64,000 bases of DNA from Micrococcaceae bacterium Sec5.7 (GTDB lineage: Bacteria > Actinomycetota > Actinomycetes > Actinomycetales > Micrococcaceae): assembly GCA_039636785.1 (NCBI GenBank), contig CP144169.1:1550001-1614000 (forward strand). The letters are read 5' to 3'. The position numbers were made by a program, and so were the translations under genes. Positions 39,560 to 49,014 of the stretch are shown piece by piece. Each line of letters opens with the position of its first letter. Position 1 is the stretch's first letter. The notes below the pieces were generated by a model. It saw only the letters and a program-made list of their open reading frames with translations, searched no databases and was not told where the DNA came from.

Positions 39560-42220
39560 GTGACTCCTCCGCCCGTCCCACTGGACCCCGCATGCGACCC
39601 TGGGCCCTTCGATTTGGGCACCATCGGGGCCGGCCTGGTCTTTGCGGAATCGCTGGGGGAGCTCGCCGCTGCGCTGCATGCGGGAGGTTCGGCAGGAACC
39701 GCGGTGGTGCTTGCGCCTCCGGGCACGGGCAAGACCACGCTCGTTCCGCCGCTGCTCGCCAACATCGCGTTCGGCATCACCTCACACCAGACACGGGAGA
39801 ATGGCCCCCGGCCGCGCGTCGTCGTGACCCAGCCACGCCGCGTCGCCGCGCGCTCGGCAGCCCGGCGCCTTGCCGCCCTGGACGGCAGCCGGCTCGGGGA
39901 CCGCGTCGGGTACACGGTCCGCGGGGAACGCCAGACAGGCCCCGACACCCTGATTGAGTTCGTCACCCCGGGGATCCTGCTGCGCCGCCTGCTCGCGGAC
40001 CCGGGGCTGGGGAGCACCACAGCCGTGATTCTCGACGAGGTGCACGAACGCGGGCTGGAGACCGATCTGCTCCTCGGCATGCTCGCCGAGGTCCGCGAGC
40101 TGCGCGGTGACCTCACGCTTGTCGCCATGTCCGCCACCCTGGACGCGCCGCGGTTCGCCGCCCTGATCGGGAACCACGACGGCGGCGGGCCGGCTCCCGT
40201 CGTCGACTGTCCGGCCGCGCTGTACCCGTTGGAAACGGACTGGGAACCCGCGGCACTGCCACGGCTGGATGGACGGGGAGTGACACGCGCCTTCCTGGAC
40301 CATGTCGCGGACACGGCCGCGGCGTCGCACGCCGAAGCGCTGGCCACTGGCCTGGACATCGACGCCCTGGTGTTCGTCCCCGGAGAGTGGGAGGTATCGT
40401 ACGTCGCTGCCCGGCTGCGCGGCCGGGTTGGTGCGGAGGTACTGGAGCTTCATGGCCAGGTCGGGCCGGGGGAGCAGGACCGCGCCGTTTCCGGGCGGGA
40501 GCCCGGCGGACCCCCGAGGATCATCGTTTCCACGGCGCTCGCCGAGTCGTCCCTGACAGTGCCGGGCGTCCGGCTGGTCATCGATTCGGGGCTCTCCCGC
40601 GAGCCGCGGCGCGACTCCAACCGCGGCATGTCCGGCCTGGTGACAGTGTCCTGTTCCCGGGCGTCCGCCGAACAGCGCGCCGGACGGGCGGCCCGCCAGG
40701 GGCCAGGCAGGGTGGTCCGTTGCTTCGACCAGAAGTCCTTTGGTGCGGCACCGGCTCACCGGACCCCGGAAATCACAGTGGCAGACCTGACAGGTGCCGC
40801 CCTGGTCCTGGCCTGTTGGGGAGCGCCCGGTGGTCGGGGACTGGCACTTCCGGACGCCCCGCCGCAGGCAGCGATGGATGAGGCCGAAGAGGTGCTGCGG
40901 GAACTCGGCGCGGTGGCAGCCGACGGCCACGCTACGGACCTGGGCAAAACCCTGGCCAGGGTTCCCGCCGACCCGCGGTTGGCCCGCGCCCTCCTGGCCG
41001 GCGCCGCCGTGGTGGGCCACCGCACTGCGGCGGAGGCCGTCGCGCTTGTTTCCGGGGACCAGCGTGCTCCCGGCGCTGATCTCACGCGTCTTTTGACCAC
41101 GCTGCGAACGGGCAACGTGCCGGCGGCCCGGCGCTGGGCGGAGGACGTCCGACGGATGGAGGGAATCGCACGCCAGGAGCGGTCCGGCGTCGTGCCCTCC
41201 TCAATGGATGTGCCGGTGACCGCCGCGGAAGCCGTCGGTTTCGTCGTCGCCCTGGCGTTCCCGGACCGTGTGGCGCGCCGCGTCCCGGATGCGGGCCCGG
41301 AGCGCTACCTGCTGTCGTCCGGAACGAGGGCTGGTCTGCCCGCAGGCAGCCCCCTGTCCGGGCACGAATGGCTGGCCGTGGCCGAAGTGGCGCGCGCGCA
41401 AGGGCGCGACGCGGCAGGGACCGGCGCCCTCATCCGTTCCGCGGCGCCGCTTACGGCGCACACGGCGGAGACCGCCGCCCGGCATCTCCTGAGCGAAACC
41501 GTCGACGCGCAGTTCAGCCAGGGCCGGGTCACGGCTCGGCGGGAACGCCGGATGGGAGCGATCGTGCTGTCGTCCACGCCGGTTCGGCCGTCCGCGGCGG
41601 AGGGACGCGCGGCGGTGGCCCGCGCGCTGAAGAGGGAAGGTCTGGGGATGATCGGGTGGTCGACGGCGGCGGACACCTTGCGGCGCCGCCTCGCCCTTCA
41701 GCACCGGGAACTGGGTGATCCCTGGCCGGACGTTTCCGAGCAGGCTTTGCTGGCCCGGCTGGACGAGTGGCTCGCGCCGGAGCTCGAGGCCCTGGCCGGC
41801 GGGACCGCCACGAGCGCGATCGATCTGGCCGATCCCTTGCGGCGGCTCCTGCCGTGGCCCGACGCGGCACGGCTGGGCGAGCTGGCACCGGAGCGGCTCG
41901 AAGTGCCAAGCGGTTCGCGAGTGCGGATCGACTACCCGGATGTGGGGGACGACGGCGGCCGGCCGGTGGTGGCGGTCAAGCTGCAGGAGTGCTTCGGCTG
42001 GGCACAGACACCGCGGTTGGTGGGCGGGAGAGTGCCGGTGCTGTTCCACCTGCTCTCGCCTGCCGGGCGGCCATTGGCCGTGACAGACGACTTGGCTTCT
42101 TTTTGGTCCGGACCCTACGCGCAGGTCCGTGCGGAAATGCGGGGCCGCTATCCGAAACATCCCTGGCCGGAGGACCCGTGGACGGCGCCGCCGACAGCAA
42201 GGACCAAGGGCAGGAAGTGA
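39560..42220 (+). CDS. hrpB: ATP-dependent helicase HrpB
   Basis: An 886-residue DEAH/RHA-type helicase. Walker A is APPGTGKTT (52-60), Walker B DEVH (159-162), followed by SAT in VAMSATLDAP, and motif VI QRAGRAARQGPGR. The HrpB-specific C-terminal half follows (PWPDAARLGELAPERLEVPSGS, KLQECFGWAQTP, LLSPAGRPLAVTDDLASFW, YPKHPWPEDP). GTG 39560 is chosen because it begins the conserved domain after a short leader. Function of bacterial HrpB is poorly known; it is probably an RNA or nucleic-acid helicase. It stands alone. Confidence 0.93.
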   Translation: MTPPPVPLDPACDPGPFDLGTIGAGLVFAESLGELAAALHAGGSAGTAVVLAPPGTGKTTLVPPLLANIAFGITSHQTRENGPRPRVVVTQPRRVAARSAARRLAALDGSRLGDRVGYTVRGERQTGPDTLIEFVTPGILLRRLLADPGLGSTTAVILDEVHERGLETDLLLGMLAEVRELRGDLTLVAMSATLDAPRFAALIGNHDGGGPAPVVDCPAALYPLETDWEPAALPRLDGRGVTRAFLDHVADTAAASHAEALATGLDIDALVFVPGEWEVSYVAARLRGRVGAEVLELHGQVGPGEQDRAVSGREPGGPPRIIVSTALAESSLTVPGVRLVIDSGLSREPRRDSNRGMSGLVTVSCSRASAEQRAGRAARQGPGRVVRCFDQKSFGAAPAHRTPEITVADLTGAALVLACWGAPGGRGLALPDAPPQAAMDEAEEVLRELGAVAADGHATDLGKTLARVPADPRLARALLAGAAVVGHRTAAEAVALVSGDQRAPGADLTRLLTTLRTGNVPAARRWAEDVRRMEGIARQERSGVVPSSMDVPVTAAEAVGFVVALAFPDRVARRVPDAGPERYLLSSGTRAGLPAGSPLSGHEWLAVAEVARAQGRDAAGTGALIRSAAPLTAHTAETAARHLLSETVDAQFSQGRVTARRERRMGAIVLSSTPVRPSAAEGRAAVARALKREGLGMIGWSTAADTLRRRLALQHRELGDPWPDVSEQALLARLDEWLAPELEALAGGTATSAIDLADPLRRLLPWPDAARLGELAPERLEVPSGSRVRIDYPDVGDDGGRPVVAVKLQECFGWAQTPRLVGGRVPVLFHLLSPAGRPLAVTDDLASFWSGPYAQVRAEMRGRYPKHPWPEDPWTAPPTARTKGRK

Positions 42221-42593
42221 CTCCCAATCGTTTGAAATCGCGCAACAAACCATGATCGAGAACCAGAGGAATAGCCTGCCGTCGCGCAGGTGATCCTGGA
42301 GCAAATTGACCTCCTGACACGTCCGTCCAGCCGAACCATCACGTTGTACCAGACCCTGTTGGATCTCCACGTCCGGGACGTCATCGGCCACATCCCCGCA
42401 GATAATCTGGACTACCGGCACATCAACAACTGGGTGGGACCGATTTACTGTGGCCAACGTCGACCTGCTCTCCAAACCGCCGACTGCCCGGATCAACAAG
42501 GCCTGGAAACGTCACGGTGAGTCGCTGTTCTACATTGGGCCGACGAAATCGGGTGCCGGTAGACTGTAACGCCCGACAGGCCGCGTCCGGTCA
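42221..42593. other. No recognisable gene
   Basis: A plus-strand frame (VILEQIDLLTRPSSRTITLYQTLLDLHVRD) looks somewhat protein-like and may be a relic, but no family or start signal was found. Confidence 0.4.
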
Positions 42594-42629
42594 GCGTTCC
42601 GTCCCGCATTCCGTCCCGCATTCCGTCCC
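42594..42629 (+). repeat. Three tandem 12-bp repeats
   Basis: GCGTTCCGTCCC is followed by two exact copies of GCATTCCGTCCC, 29 nt before the GntR gene. Such repeats can vary in copy number and could affect promoter spacing. Confidence 0.85.
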
Positions 42630-42657
42630 GAGGGGCGGCGCAGAATAGGCTGGGAGC

Positions 42658-43338
42658 ATGACGCTTGCTCGGGTTTTGGAAGAACTGCACCCATTCGCTA
42701 AGGGTGCCACGCACGCCCATACCGGAATGTGGGTCTCTGAGCAGCTGCGCCAGCGTATTGCCGACGGCCAGCTGGCCCCGGGTACCAAGCTCTCCGAGGA
42801 GGCACTGGGGGAGGCCCTGGGTGTCTCGCGCAATACGCTCCGCGAAGCCTTCACCACCCTGCATGCCGAGCACATCATCACCCGTATTCCCAACCGCGGA
42901 GTCTTCGTGGCCCATCCCACGGCCGATGACATCCGGGAAATTTACCGGGTCCGCCGCTTTCTGGAGCCGGCCGCACTGATGTGGTCGCCGTCGTCGTCCG
43001 TCAGTGATCTGGAAGCCATTGTGGCCGTGGGGCGTGAGGCGCAGGCTCGGGGAGACATTGACGGAATGGCCGGAGCCAACCAGGATTTCCACCGTGCCGT
43101 GGTGGCGCGGGCGGCTAGTGAGCGGCTGAACGGGCTGATGTCCCAGGTGCTGGCTGAAATGCGGCTGGTCTTCCATGGCATGGGCGCCAACCCGGACTTC
43201 CACGAGCCGTATCTTGCAGACAATGCGCACCTGATTGAGCTGATGGCCGCCGGTGAGCTTGCGGCCGCAGCCGAGTTCATGGGGAACTATCTGGAGCGGG
43301 CCGAGGCTCAGCTTTTGGCCGCCGTGACCCCGGTCTAA
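42658..43338 (+). CDS. GntR-family regulator (FadR/FCD subfamily)
   Basis: The 226-residue protein has a winged helix (about 20-85: EQLRQRIADGQLAPGTKLSEEALGEALGVSRNTLREAFTTLHAE) and an all-helical FCD ligand domain (about 95-215) with the metal-binding D, H and H positions (NQDFHRAVV, EPYLADNAHLIELM). It most likely senses a small carboxylate. The oxoproline-type transport genes follow in the same direction after 180 nt that contain a TTGTTCAACAA palindrome, so it likely controls them. Confidence 0.92.
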   Translation: MTLARVLEELHPFAKGATHAHTGMWVSEQLRQRIADGQLAPGTKLSEEALGEALGVSRNTLREAFTTLHAEHIITRIPNRGVFVAHPTADDIREIYRVRRFLEPAALMWSPSSSVSDLEAIVAVGREAQARGDIDGMAGANQDFHRAVVARAASERLNGLMSQVLAEMRLVFHGMGANPDFHEPYLADNAHLIELMAAGELAAAAEFMGNYLERAEAQLLAAVTPV

Positions 43339-43400
43339 TACATTTCCGGACAACGACGGTGGAACCTGCCGCCGGCGCCTTCGAGCACCCCCTTGCCAGA

Positions 43401-43422
43401 TTGTTCAACAAAAGCATATGCT
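43401..43422. promoter_or_regulatory. Palindromes upstream of DUF969 operon (GntR operator candidate)
   Basis: TTGTTCAACAA (43401-43411) is a perfect 5+1+5 palindrome of the TnGT-ACnA type bound by FadR-class GntR proteins. AGCATATGCT (43413-43422), another perfect palindrome, adjoins it. Confidence 0.6.
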
Positions 43423-43520
43423 GTGGGTCACAGTGACAGGCGCCACTGCTGCGTGGATGAGGAAGTCCTCCGCGGGCCGCTGGCCGTGCCGCACCAACTA
43501 CACACGTCCGCAGCTTGGTC

Positions 43521-44267
43521 ATGTCCTTATGGGAATGGAAAATTATGCTCGTGCTCATCGGGGTATTGCTGGTGATTGTTGGCTTTGCCATCCGCCTGAA
43601 CCCATTGATTGTTGTTACCGTCTCCGGCATTGTCACCGCGCTCCTGGGCGGCTTGAGCCCCTTGGAAATCCTGAACGCCTTTGGCTCCGGCTTTGCCAGC
43701 AGCCGCTCGGTGACCATCTTTGTGGTGGTGCTGCCGGTGATCGGCATCATCGAGCGCTTTGGTCTGCAGGAGCAGGCCAAGGCTCTGATCAGCAAGCTGG
43801 CTAAGCTGACGGCCGGGCGGGTGCTCCTGGGATATCTGCTGGTTCGCCAGGGCACCGCAGCCCTGGGCCTGAACAGCATCGGCGGACATGCCCAGACCGT
43901 GCGCCCGTTGGTGTTCCCGATGGCCGAGGGTGCCGCGCTGCGCCGCTACGGCAAGGTGCCGGAGAAGGTCAAGGAAAAGATCAAGGGCCACTCCGCCGCT
44001 GCGGACAACGTTGGCGTGTTTTTTGGCGAGGACATCTTCGTGGCCGTGGGCTCAATCCTGCTGATCACCACGTTTGTGGACACCACCTACGGGCTGCACC
44101 TGGAGCCGCTGGAACTGGCCGTCTGGGCCATCCCCACCGCCATCATCGCCTTCCTGATCCACGGCTTCCGCCTGCTGCGGCTTGACCGCCAGCTGGACAA
44201 AGACGTCCGCCAGGTCGAGGAAGAAGTGAAGATCGCACAGACCGTTACCGCCGGAGGCAACGCATGA
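43521..44267 (+). CDS. DUF969 membrane protein, 5-oxoproline transporter subunit
   Basis: About 248 residues with five or six membrane helices. SLWEWKIMLVLIGVLLVIVGFAIRLNP and GSGFASSRSVTIFVVVLPVIGIIERFGLQEQAKALI match the DUF969 family. DUF969 and DUF979 proteins occur as adjacent pairs and are annotated as 5-oxoproline transporter subunits because they cluster with oxoprolinase or pyroglutamyl-peptidase genes; neither is present here. ATG 43521 is preferred; 43545 is an alternative. The stop overlaps the DUF979 ATG by 4 nt. Confidence 0.85.
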   Translation: MSLWEWKIMLVLIGVLLVIVGFAIRLNPLIVVTVSGIVTALLGGLSPLEILNAFGSGFASSRSVTIFVVVLPVIGIIERFGLQEQAKALISKLAKLTAGRVLLGYLLVRQGTAALGLNSIGGHAQTVRPLVFPMAEGAALRRYGKVPEKVKEKIKGHSAAADNVGVFFGEDIFVAVGSILLITTFVDTTYGLHLEPLELAVWAIPTAIIAFLIHGFRLLRLDRQLDKDVRQVEEEVKIAQTVTAGGNA

Positions 44268-45235
44268 TCAAGGTTGAAGCAGTCTTCTGGCTGATTGGAA
44301 TTCTTTTTGTGGCGTGGGCCCTCCTGATTGCCAGGGAGACCAACCACCCTAGGCGCTGGGGTAGCTCCACCTTCTGGGGCCTGCTGGGCCTGTGCTTCTT
44401 CTACGGCACCTGGGTCCAGGCGGGCACAGCCCCGCCGTGGATCTTGGGCGTCGCCGTGCTGGTTCTGGTGCTTCTTGCCAGCACCGGGCAGCTGGGGGAT
44501 GGAAAGGCCGAGTCCACCAGCGTCGAAAAGCGCACCGAATTCGCTGCCAAGTTCGGCAACAAGCTATTCATCCCGGCCCTGACCCTGCCGGTGGTCACGG
44601 TCATCATCGTGCTTCTGGCTCCGGTGCTGAAGATCGGCGGAGAGCCCGTCTTTGACCCCACCAACACCACGCTGGTGGGGTTGGCCGTCGGCGCGGTGGT
44701 TGCCGCCGTCGTGGCCGTTTTGATCCTGCGTCCCAGGAAGAAACTGGCCCCCGTGTTCGAAGGACGCCGCATTCTGGAGTCCATCGGCTGGGCCGCACTG
44801 CTGCCGCAGATGCTCTCCACCCTAGGCATTCTGTTCACCAAGGCCGGCGTGGGAACCGCTGTTGGCACGCTGGCAAAGGGCGTCCTGCCCGAGGGCTCGC
44901 TGCTGGCCGCAGTCATTGTCTACTCCGTGGGCATGTTCCTCTTCACCGTCCTGATGGGCAACGCGTTCGCGGCCTTCCCGATCATGACGGCCGCCATCGG
45001 CTGGCCGGTGCTGGTGCAGACCTTCCACGGTACCCCCGCCATCATCTTCGCGATCGGCATGCTGGCCGGCTTCTGCGGCACCCTATGCACGCCCATGGCC
45101 GCCAACTTCAACCTGGTGCCGGCCGCGCTGCTGGAAATGAAGAACAAGTACGGCGTCATCAAGGCCCAGGTTGCCACGGCGGTTCCGCTGCTGGGCGCAA
45201 ACATTGTGCTGATGTACTTCCTCGCCTTCAACTAA
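44264..45235 (+). CDS. DUF979 membrane protein, 5-oxoproline transporter subunit
   Basis: A 323-residue protein with about nine membrane helices, containing FGNKLFIPALTLPVVTVI, GWAALLPQMLSTLGILFTKAGVG and MGNAFAAFPIMTAAIGWPVL, characteristic of DUF979. It is translationally coupled to DUF969 and would form the second half of the transporter. ATG 44264. The substrate is assumed from family context rather than from residues. Confidence 0.87.
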   Translation: MIKVEAVFWLIGILFVAWALLIARETNHPRRWGSSTFWGLLGLCFFYGTWVQAGTAPPWILGVAVLVLVLLASTGQLGDGKAESTSVEKRTEFAAKFGNKLFIPALTLPVVTVIIVLLAPVLKIGGEPVFDPTNTTLVGLAVGAVVAAVVAVLILRPRKKLAPVFEGRRILESIGWAALLPQMLSTLGILFTKAGVGTAVGTLAKGVLPEGSLLAAVIVYSVGMFLFTVLMGNAFAAFPIMTAAIGWPVLVQTFHGTPAIIFAIGMLAGFCGTLCTPMAANFNLVPAALLEMKNKYGVIKAQVATAVPLLGANIVLMYFLAFN

Positions 45236-45259
45236 AGCCCGCACCCGAAAAGGAGCACC

Positions 45260-46315
45260 ATGGCAGCCACCAACGCAGCCACCCGGATGGACCAGCTGGC
45301 CAACGCCTACGCGGACATCGTGCTGGATAACCTGTCCCGGCCCTACCCATACACCTCCCATCACGTGGAGAAGTCACAGGATGACAGGCCCAGCCCGCAG
45401 CAAATGCACCCGTCCTTCTACACGTCCTTCGACTGGCACTCCTGCGTGCACATGCACTGGCTGGGCGTGAGCCTGCTGGAACATGGGCTCGACCCCGAGC
45501 GGGACGCCGCGCTGCGTGCCGCCATGGGTACTACGCTGACGGCGGAGAACCTGGCAGTGGAGGGCGCCTACATGCTTGCCAACCCCAGTTGGGAACGCCC
45601 ATACGGCTGGGCCTGGCTGGTGCGCCTGGCCGCGGCTGCCGCCACGGCACAGGACGGGCAGTCGCGCAGCTGGGGCAAGTCCCTGGACCCGCTGGTGGAC
45701 ATTGCGGCTTCTCTTGTGGCGGGCTGGACCGCCAAGGCCCAGTTCCCCGTGCGGCATGGCGTGCACACCAACGCCGCCTTCGGCCTGGCGATGATGCTTG
45801 ATTCCTTCCGCGCCCTGGGCCGGGACGAGGCTGCCGCCGTCTGTGAGCGGGCCGCCCTGGCCTGGTTCAAGGACGACGCCGGCTGGCCGGGAGAGTGGGA
45901 ACTGAGCGGTCAGGACTTCCTCTCCGCAGGTCTGAGCGAGGCCGATCTCATGGCTAAGGCTCTGGGTGCGAAGGACTTTGCGGCATGGTTTGAGGCCTTC
46001 CTGCCCGGGCTCAGCGCCGGTTCGCGCATCCTGGCTCCGGCGACCGTGACGGATGAGAGCGATGGTTATCTGGCGCACCTGAACGGGCTAAACCTCACCC
46101 GCGCCGGGCAGATCATCCGCATCCGCAACAGGCTTCGCGGCGAGGGCAGTCCCAGCCAGAACACCGACGGCCGGGAGAGTGCCGCTCTGGCCGTGCTGGA
46201 CGCAGCGCTGGACCCGCTGCTGACGGCCGGGCTGAATGCCGTGATTACGGAGGAGTTCATGTCCAGCCACTGGCTGGCCAGCTTCGCCTGGGACGCACTC
46301 ACCTCACTCGACTAG
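45260..46315 (+). CDS. DUF2891 family protein
   Basis: The 351-residue soluble protein has alternating helices and features such as HPSFYTSFDWHSCVHMHWLG (about 51-70) and RHGVHTNAAFGLAMMLD, with HSCVHMHW as a likely catalytic or metal-binding core. It matches DUF2891, a family with an alpha/alpha-barrel look that often accompanies DUF969/DUF979. It may act on the transported compound, but the reaction is unknown. GGAG lies 7 nt before ATG 45260. The gene ends the operon. Confidence 0.82.
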   Translation: MAATNAATRMDQLANAYADIVLDNLSRPYPYTSHHVEKSQDDRPSPQQMHPSFYTSFDWHSCVHMHWLGVSLLEHGLDPERDAALRAAMGTTLTAENLAVEGAYMLANPSWERPYGWAWLVRLAAAAATAQDGQSRSWGKSLDPLVDIAASLVAGWTAKAQFPVRHGVHTNAAFGLAMMLDSFRALGRDEAAAVCERAALAWFKDDAGWPGEWELSGQDFLSAGLSEADLMAKALGAKDFAAWFEAFLPGLSAGSRILAPATVTDESDGYLAHLNGLNLTRAGQIIRIRNRLRGEGSPSQNTDGRESAALAVLDAALDPLLTAGLNAVITEEFMSSHWLASFAWDALTSLD

Positions 46316-46349
46316 CAAAACAGTCGAGTTATTTGCGTGCGCTCACGAC

Positions 46350-46490
46350 GACCCGGCTGATGCCGGGTCCAACTACATCGCTAACCGCACCTATCTGCCG
46401 ATCCCACTGTTGATCGTGGCAGCCATCTGGTGCCTGGTTATTACCAGCCTCCCCCATGGTCGGTCACCGATTTCCGTGGCGGCCAACTGA
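46350..46490 (+). pseudogene. Amino-acid ABC permease, C-terminal remnant
   Basis: The frame ending at 46490 reads YLPIPLLIVAAIWCLVITSL, the last membrane helix of polar amino-acid ABC permeases, followed by a short tail and stop. Nothing upstream in this frame belongs to the family. It is a 47-codon relic next to the DUF2891 gene. Confidence 0.6.
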
Positions 46491-46643
46491 CATCGACTGC
46501 CTGGGAAGGTGGTGGCCGACGAAGTCTAGCCCCCGACATCCGACCGCGTCCTTATGAACGAGCCAGGCCGGTCCGCAATCAAGTGCCGTGCATCCGCGCG
46601 TGCCAGGGAGACCCGACATCGACGCGGGTGACCGACTGCACAG

Positions 46644-47999
46644 TCACCGTGCAGCTGTGCTTCCGGACGCGGCGAGATCGATGCCACGGGTCTCCGGGAG
46701 CCCGAAAGTGGCGAGCAGGCTCACCAGGCTTACGCCGGCGAGAAGCAGGCCGATGGAGGGGCTTCCAAGGCTGGCACCGAGCGATGTCGCCACGAGCGGC
46801 GTGACACCACCGCCGACGAGCGCTCCAAGGTTGTAGGCCATTCCGGCACCCGTGTAGCGGTAGCGGGTGGCGAAGAGTTCTGGCAGGAAGGCGCCGACCG
46901 GACCGTAGATTCCGGCGACGATGAGAAGCGTGCCCGACAGCCCGATCCCAAACGACCAGGTCGTGCCTAGGTCGAGGATCGGGAAGAGCAGGAGCGACCA
47001 GGGTATCGCCACGACGCAAGAGCCGACGATTACGGCTCGGCGGCCGATCCGGTCGGAGAGGATTGCGCAGGCAATAGTTCCGACTGCGAAGAACATCGCG
47101 CCGACGATTCCCAGCGACAGGATGGTCGGTCGGCTGTGGCCAAGGCCCTCGGCGCTGGTGCCGTAGCTGCTGAGGAAGGCTGTACCGATGTAGAAGAAGG
47201 CGAAGAGCATCATGGTGGAGGCGCCGCCCAGGAGGATCTGGCGTGGCTGGTTGCGCACTGACTCCCACACGGGCAGGCTGCGCGGGACCGCCGAGACGGC
47301 GCTCTCGTCGCTGGCCTCCTTGAAGACGGGAGTCTCTTCGATCTTGAGGCGGATGTAGAGACCGATCATGACGAGCACGGCACTCCCAATGAACGGAATG
47401 CGCCAGCCGAACGTGAGGAATGCCGCCGACTTGTCGCCGAGCGACAGATTGATGATGAGGAAGGTCGCACTCGCGAGGGCGAAGCCAATGGACGGGCCCA
47501 GCTGGGGGAAGGCTGCGAAGAGGCCCCGCTGCTTGGGCGGGGCGTACTCGGCGGCCAGCAGTGCAGCGCCGGCCCATTCGCCGCCGACGGCGAATCCCTG
47601 AAGAAAGCGGAGAACAACCAGGATGATCGGTGCGGCGACCCCGATCAAGCTGGCGTCGGGCAGTAGCCCGATGGTGACCGTCGCGATGCCCATGATGAGC
47701 AGTGTGCTGACCAGCGTTTTCTTGCGCCCCATCCTGTCACCGAAGTGGCCGAAGAGGACGGCACCGAGGGGGCGCGAGACGAAGGCGACGGCGAAGGTTC
47801 CGAACGAGGCGAGAGTGCCGGCGGCCGGGCCGAGTGCCGGGAAGAAGACCTGGGGGAAGACGAGGGCCGCTGCCGTGCCGTAGATGAGGAAGTCGTAGAA
47901 CTCGATGATGCTGCCCATCGAGCTGGCGACGGCGACCCGGGCCATCGAGGTGCGGCGCGGACCGGACCGGGTCGCAACCGGTGCGAGGCTTTCGAGCAT
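46644..47999 (-). CDS. MHS-family metabolite:proton symporter (MFS)
   Basis: A 451-residue transporter with 12 helices. SMGSIIEFYDFLIYGTAAALVF at about 27-48, the loop GHFGDRMGRKKTLV and VLRFLQGFAVGGEWAGAALLAAEYAP identify the metabolite:H+ symporter subfamily (shikimate, proline/betaine, citrate-like substrates). No residue pattern tells the substrate. ATG 47999. The GAF-LuxR gene lies upstream on the same strand (117 nt away), so the regulator may act on it. Confidence 0.9.
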   Translation of the reverse strand: MLESLAPVATRSGPRRTSMARVAVASSMGSIIEFYDFLIYGTAAALVFPQVFFPALGPAAGTLASFGTFAVAFVSRPLGAVLFGHFGDRMGRKKTLVSTLLIMGIATVTIGLLPDASLIGVAAPIILVVLRFLQGFAVGGEWAGAALLAAEYAPPKQRGLFAAFPQLGPSIGFALASATFLIINLSLGDKSAAFLTFGWRIPFIGSAVLVMIGLYIRLKIEETPVFKEASDESAVSAVPRSLPVWESVRNQPRQILLGGASTMMLFAFFYIGTAFLSSYGTSAEGLGHSRPTILSLGIVGAMFFAVGTIACAILSDRIGRRAVIVGSCVVAIPWSLLLFPILDLGTTWSFGIGLSGTLLIVAGIYGPVGAFLPELFATRYRYTGAGMAYNLGALVGGGVTPLVATSLGASLGSPSIGLLLAGVSLVSLLATFGLPETRGIDLAASGSTAAR

Positions 48000-48116
48000 G
48001 CGATATCTCCTTTGACATCGGTCGTCGAGACGATGTTGTTTCGACGCGGAGATGTCATCGTGTCAGCGCCGTGCGTTCGCCACCACCTCCCGATGGAGGT
48101 GCTTTAGCGCGACCGG

Positions 48117-48986
48117 TCAGGGCAAAAGGCGGTGCCTGCGCGCGGCCACTACGGCTTCCGTGCGGCCGTGAACGTCCAGTTTCGTCATGATCGACTGCAT
48201 GTAACTCTTCACAGTGACTGCCTTGAGTGACAGCCGGTTGCCGGCTTCGGCATAGGAACAGCCGAGCGCCACTTGGGCGAGCACATCCGTCTCCCGTCGG
48301 GTGAGGCGCGGGGCACCGCCCGGCGTGCCGTCGGAGCCGGCGTCGGAGCCCTCGAGCCGTGCGGTCACGGCGAGGATGCGCTGGGCGAGTTCGGGATCAT
48401 CCGTGGTGCGGGCAACGGACAGGAGTTCGGCATGCGCCAGCCGGACGGTCTCGAGGAGGTCCCGGTCCCGTGGCTCCGCGGCCAGGCTGTGGACCACCCG
48501 GAGAATCGAGACCCGGTGGTCCACCTCGTCGCGAATCGTCAGTTCCCGCGAGATCCTCGAGGCGCTGGCGCTGAGTTCATCAACCGCGCACTCGCCGATC
48601 GAGATGGGCCCGCGCGTCGCCGCGTAAAGGATGCACCGGGCACGGCCGTCCACGAGGACCGGGAGCGCGACCATGGTCCGCAGGCCCTCGATGCGCACGG
48701 CATCGTCATGGTGATGGGTGATGTGGTCGGAGTCGAAGTAGTCGGCCACCTCGATGGCGCGTGCCTGGGAGAGGGCCCGTCCGCCGACCCCCTCGCCGGG
48801 CTGCACGCTGAGGTTCCTCAGGCCGTGTGTTGAGGTGCCGAAGAACTCGGTGATGGTGAGTTCGGTGCGGTTCACGAGGCCTGCGAAGAACACCCCGGTG
48901 CCCGTCCGTGCGGCGGTCTCCCTGATCGCTCTCTTCAGCAGATCGCGATCACTCGGCCGGTAAACGTCATTGTCATGCCCTGTCAT
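48117..48986 (-). CDS. GAF-domain LuxR-type transcriptional regulator
   Basis: The 289-residue protein has an N-terminal GAF sensor (about 20-165; PGEGVGGRAL, LRTMVALPVLVDGRARCILYAATRG), a helical linker (170-220) and a C-terminal LuxR/FixJ HTH (about 226-289: RLTRRETDVLAQVALGCSYAEAGNRLSLKAVTVKSYMQSIMTKL). The order suits ligand- or redox-dependent activation of the adjacent MHS transporter; this is inferred from position. It starts at 48986, close to the TetR stop at 49015 on the same strand. Confidence 0.9.
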   Translation of the reverse strand: MTGHDNDVYRPSDRDLLKRAIRETAARTGTGVFFAGLVNRTELTITEFFGTSTHGLRNLSVQPGEGVGGRALSQARAIEVADYFDSDHITHHHDDAVRIEGLRTMVALPVLVDGRARCILYAATRGPISIGECAVDELSASASRISRELTIRDEVDHRVSILRVVHSLAAEPRDRDLLETVRLAHAELLSVARTTDDPELAQRILAVTARLEGSDAGSDGTPGGAPRLTRRETDVLAQVALGCSYAEAGNRLSLKAVTVKSYMQSIMTKLDVHGRTEAVVAARRHRLLP

Positions 48987-49014
48987 AGGGCCCTTCCCCA
49001 GCTAGATGGAGCAG

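Noticed and set aside
42594..42629. CRISPR-like repeats
   Set aside because: Three contiguous 12-bp units have no spacers; there are no cas genes in the window.
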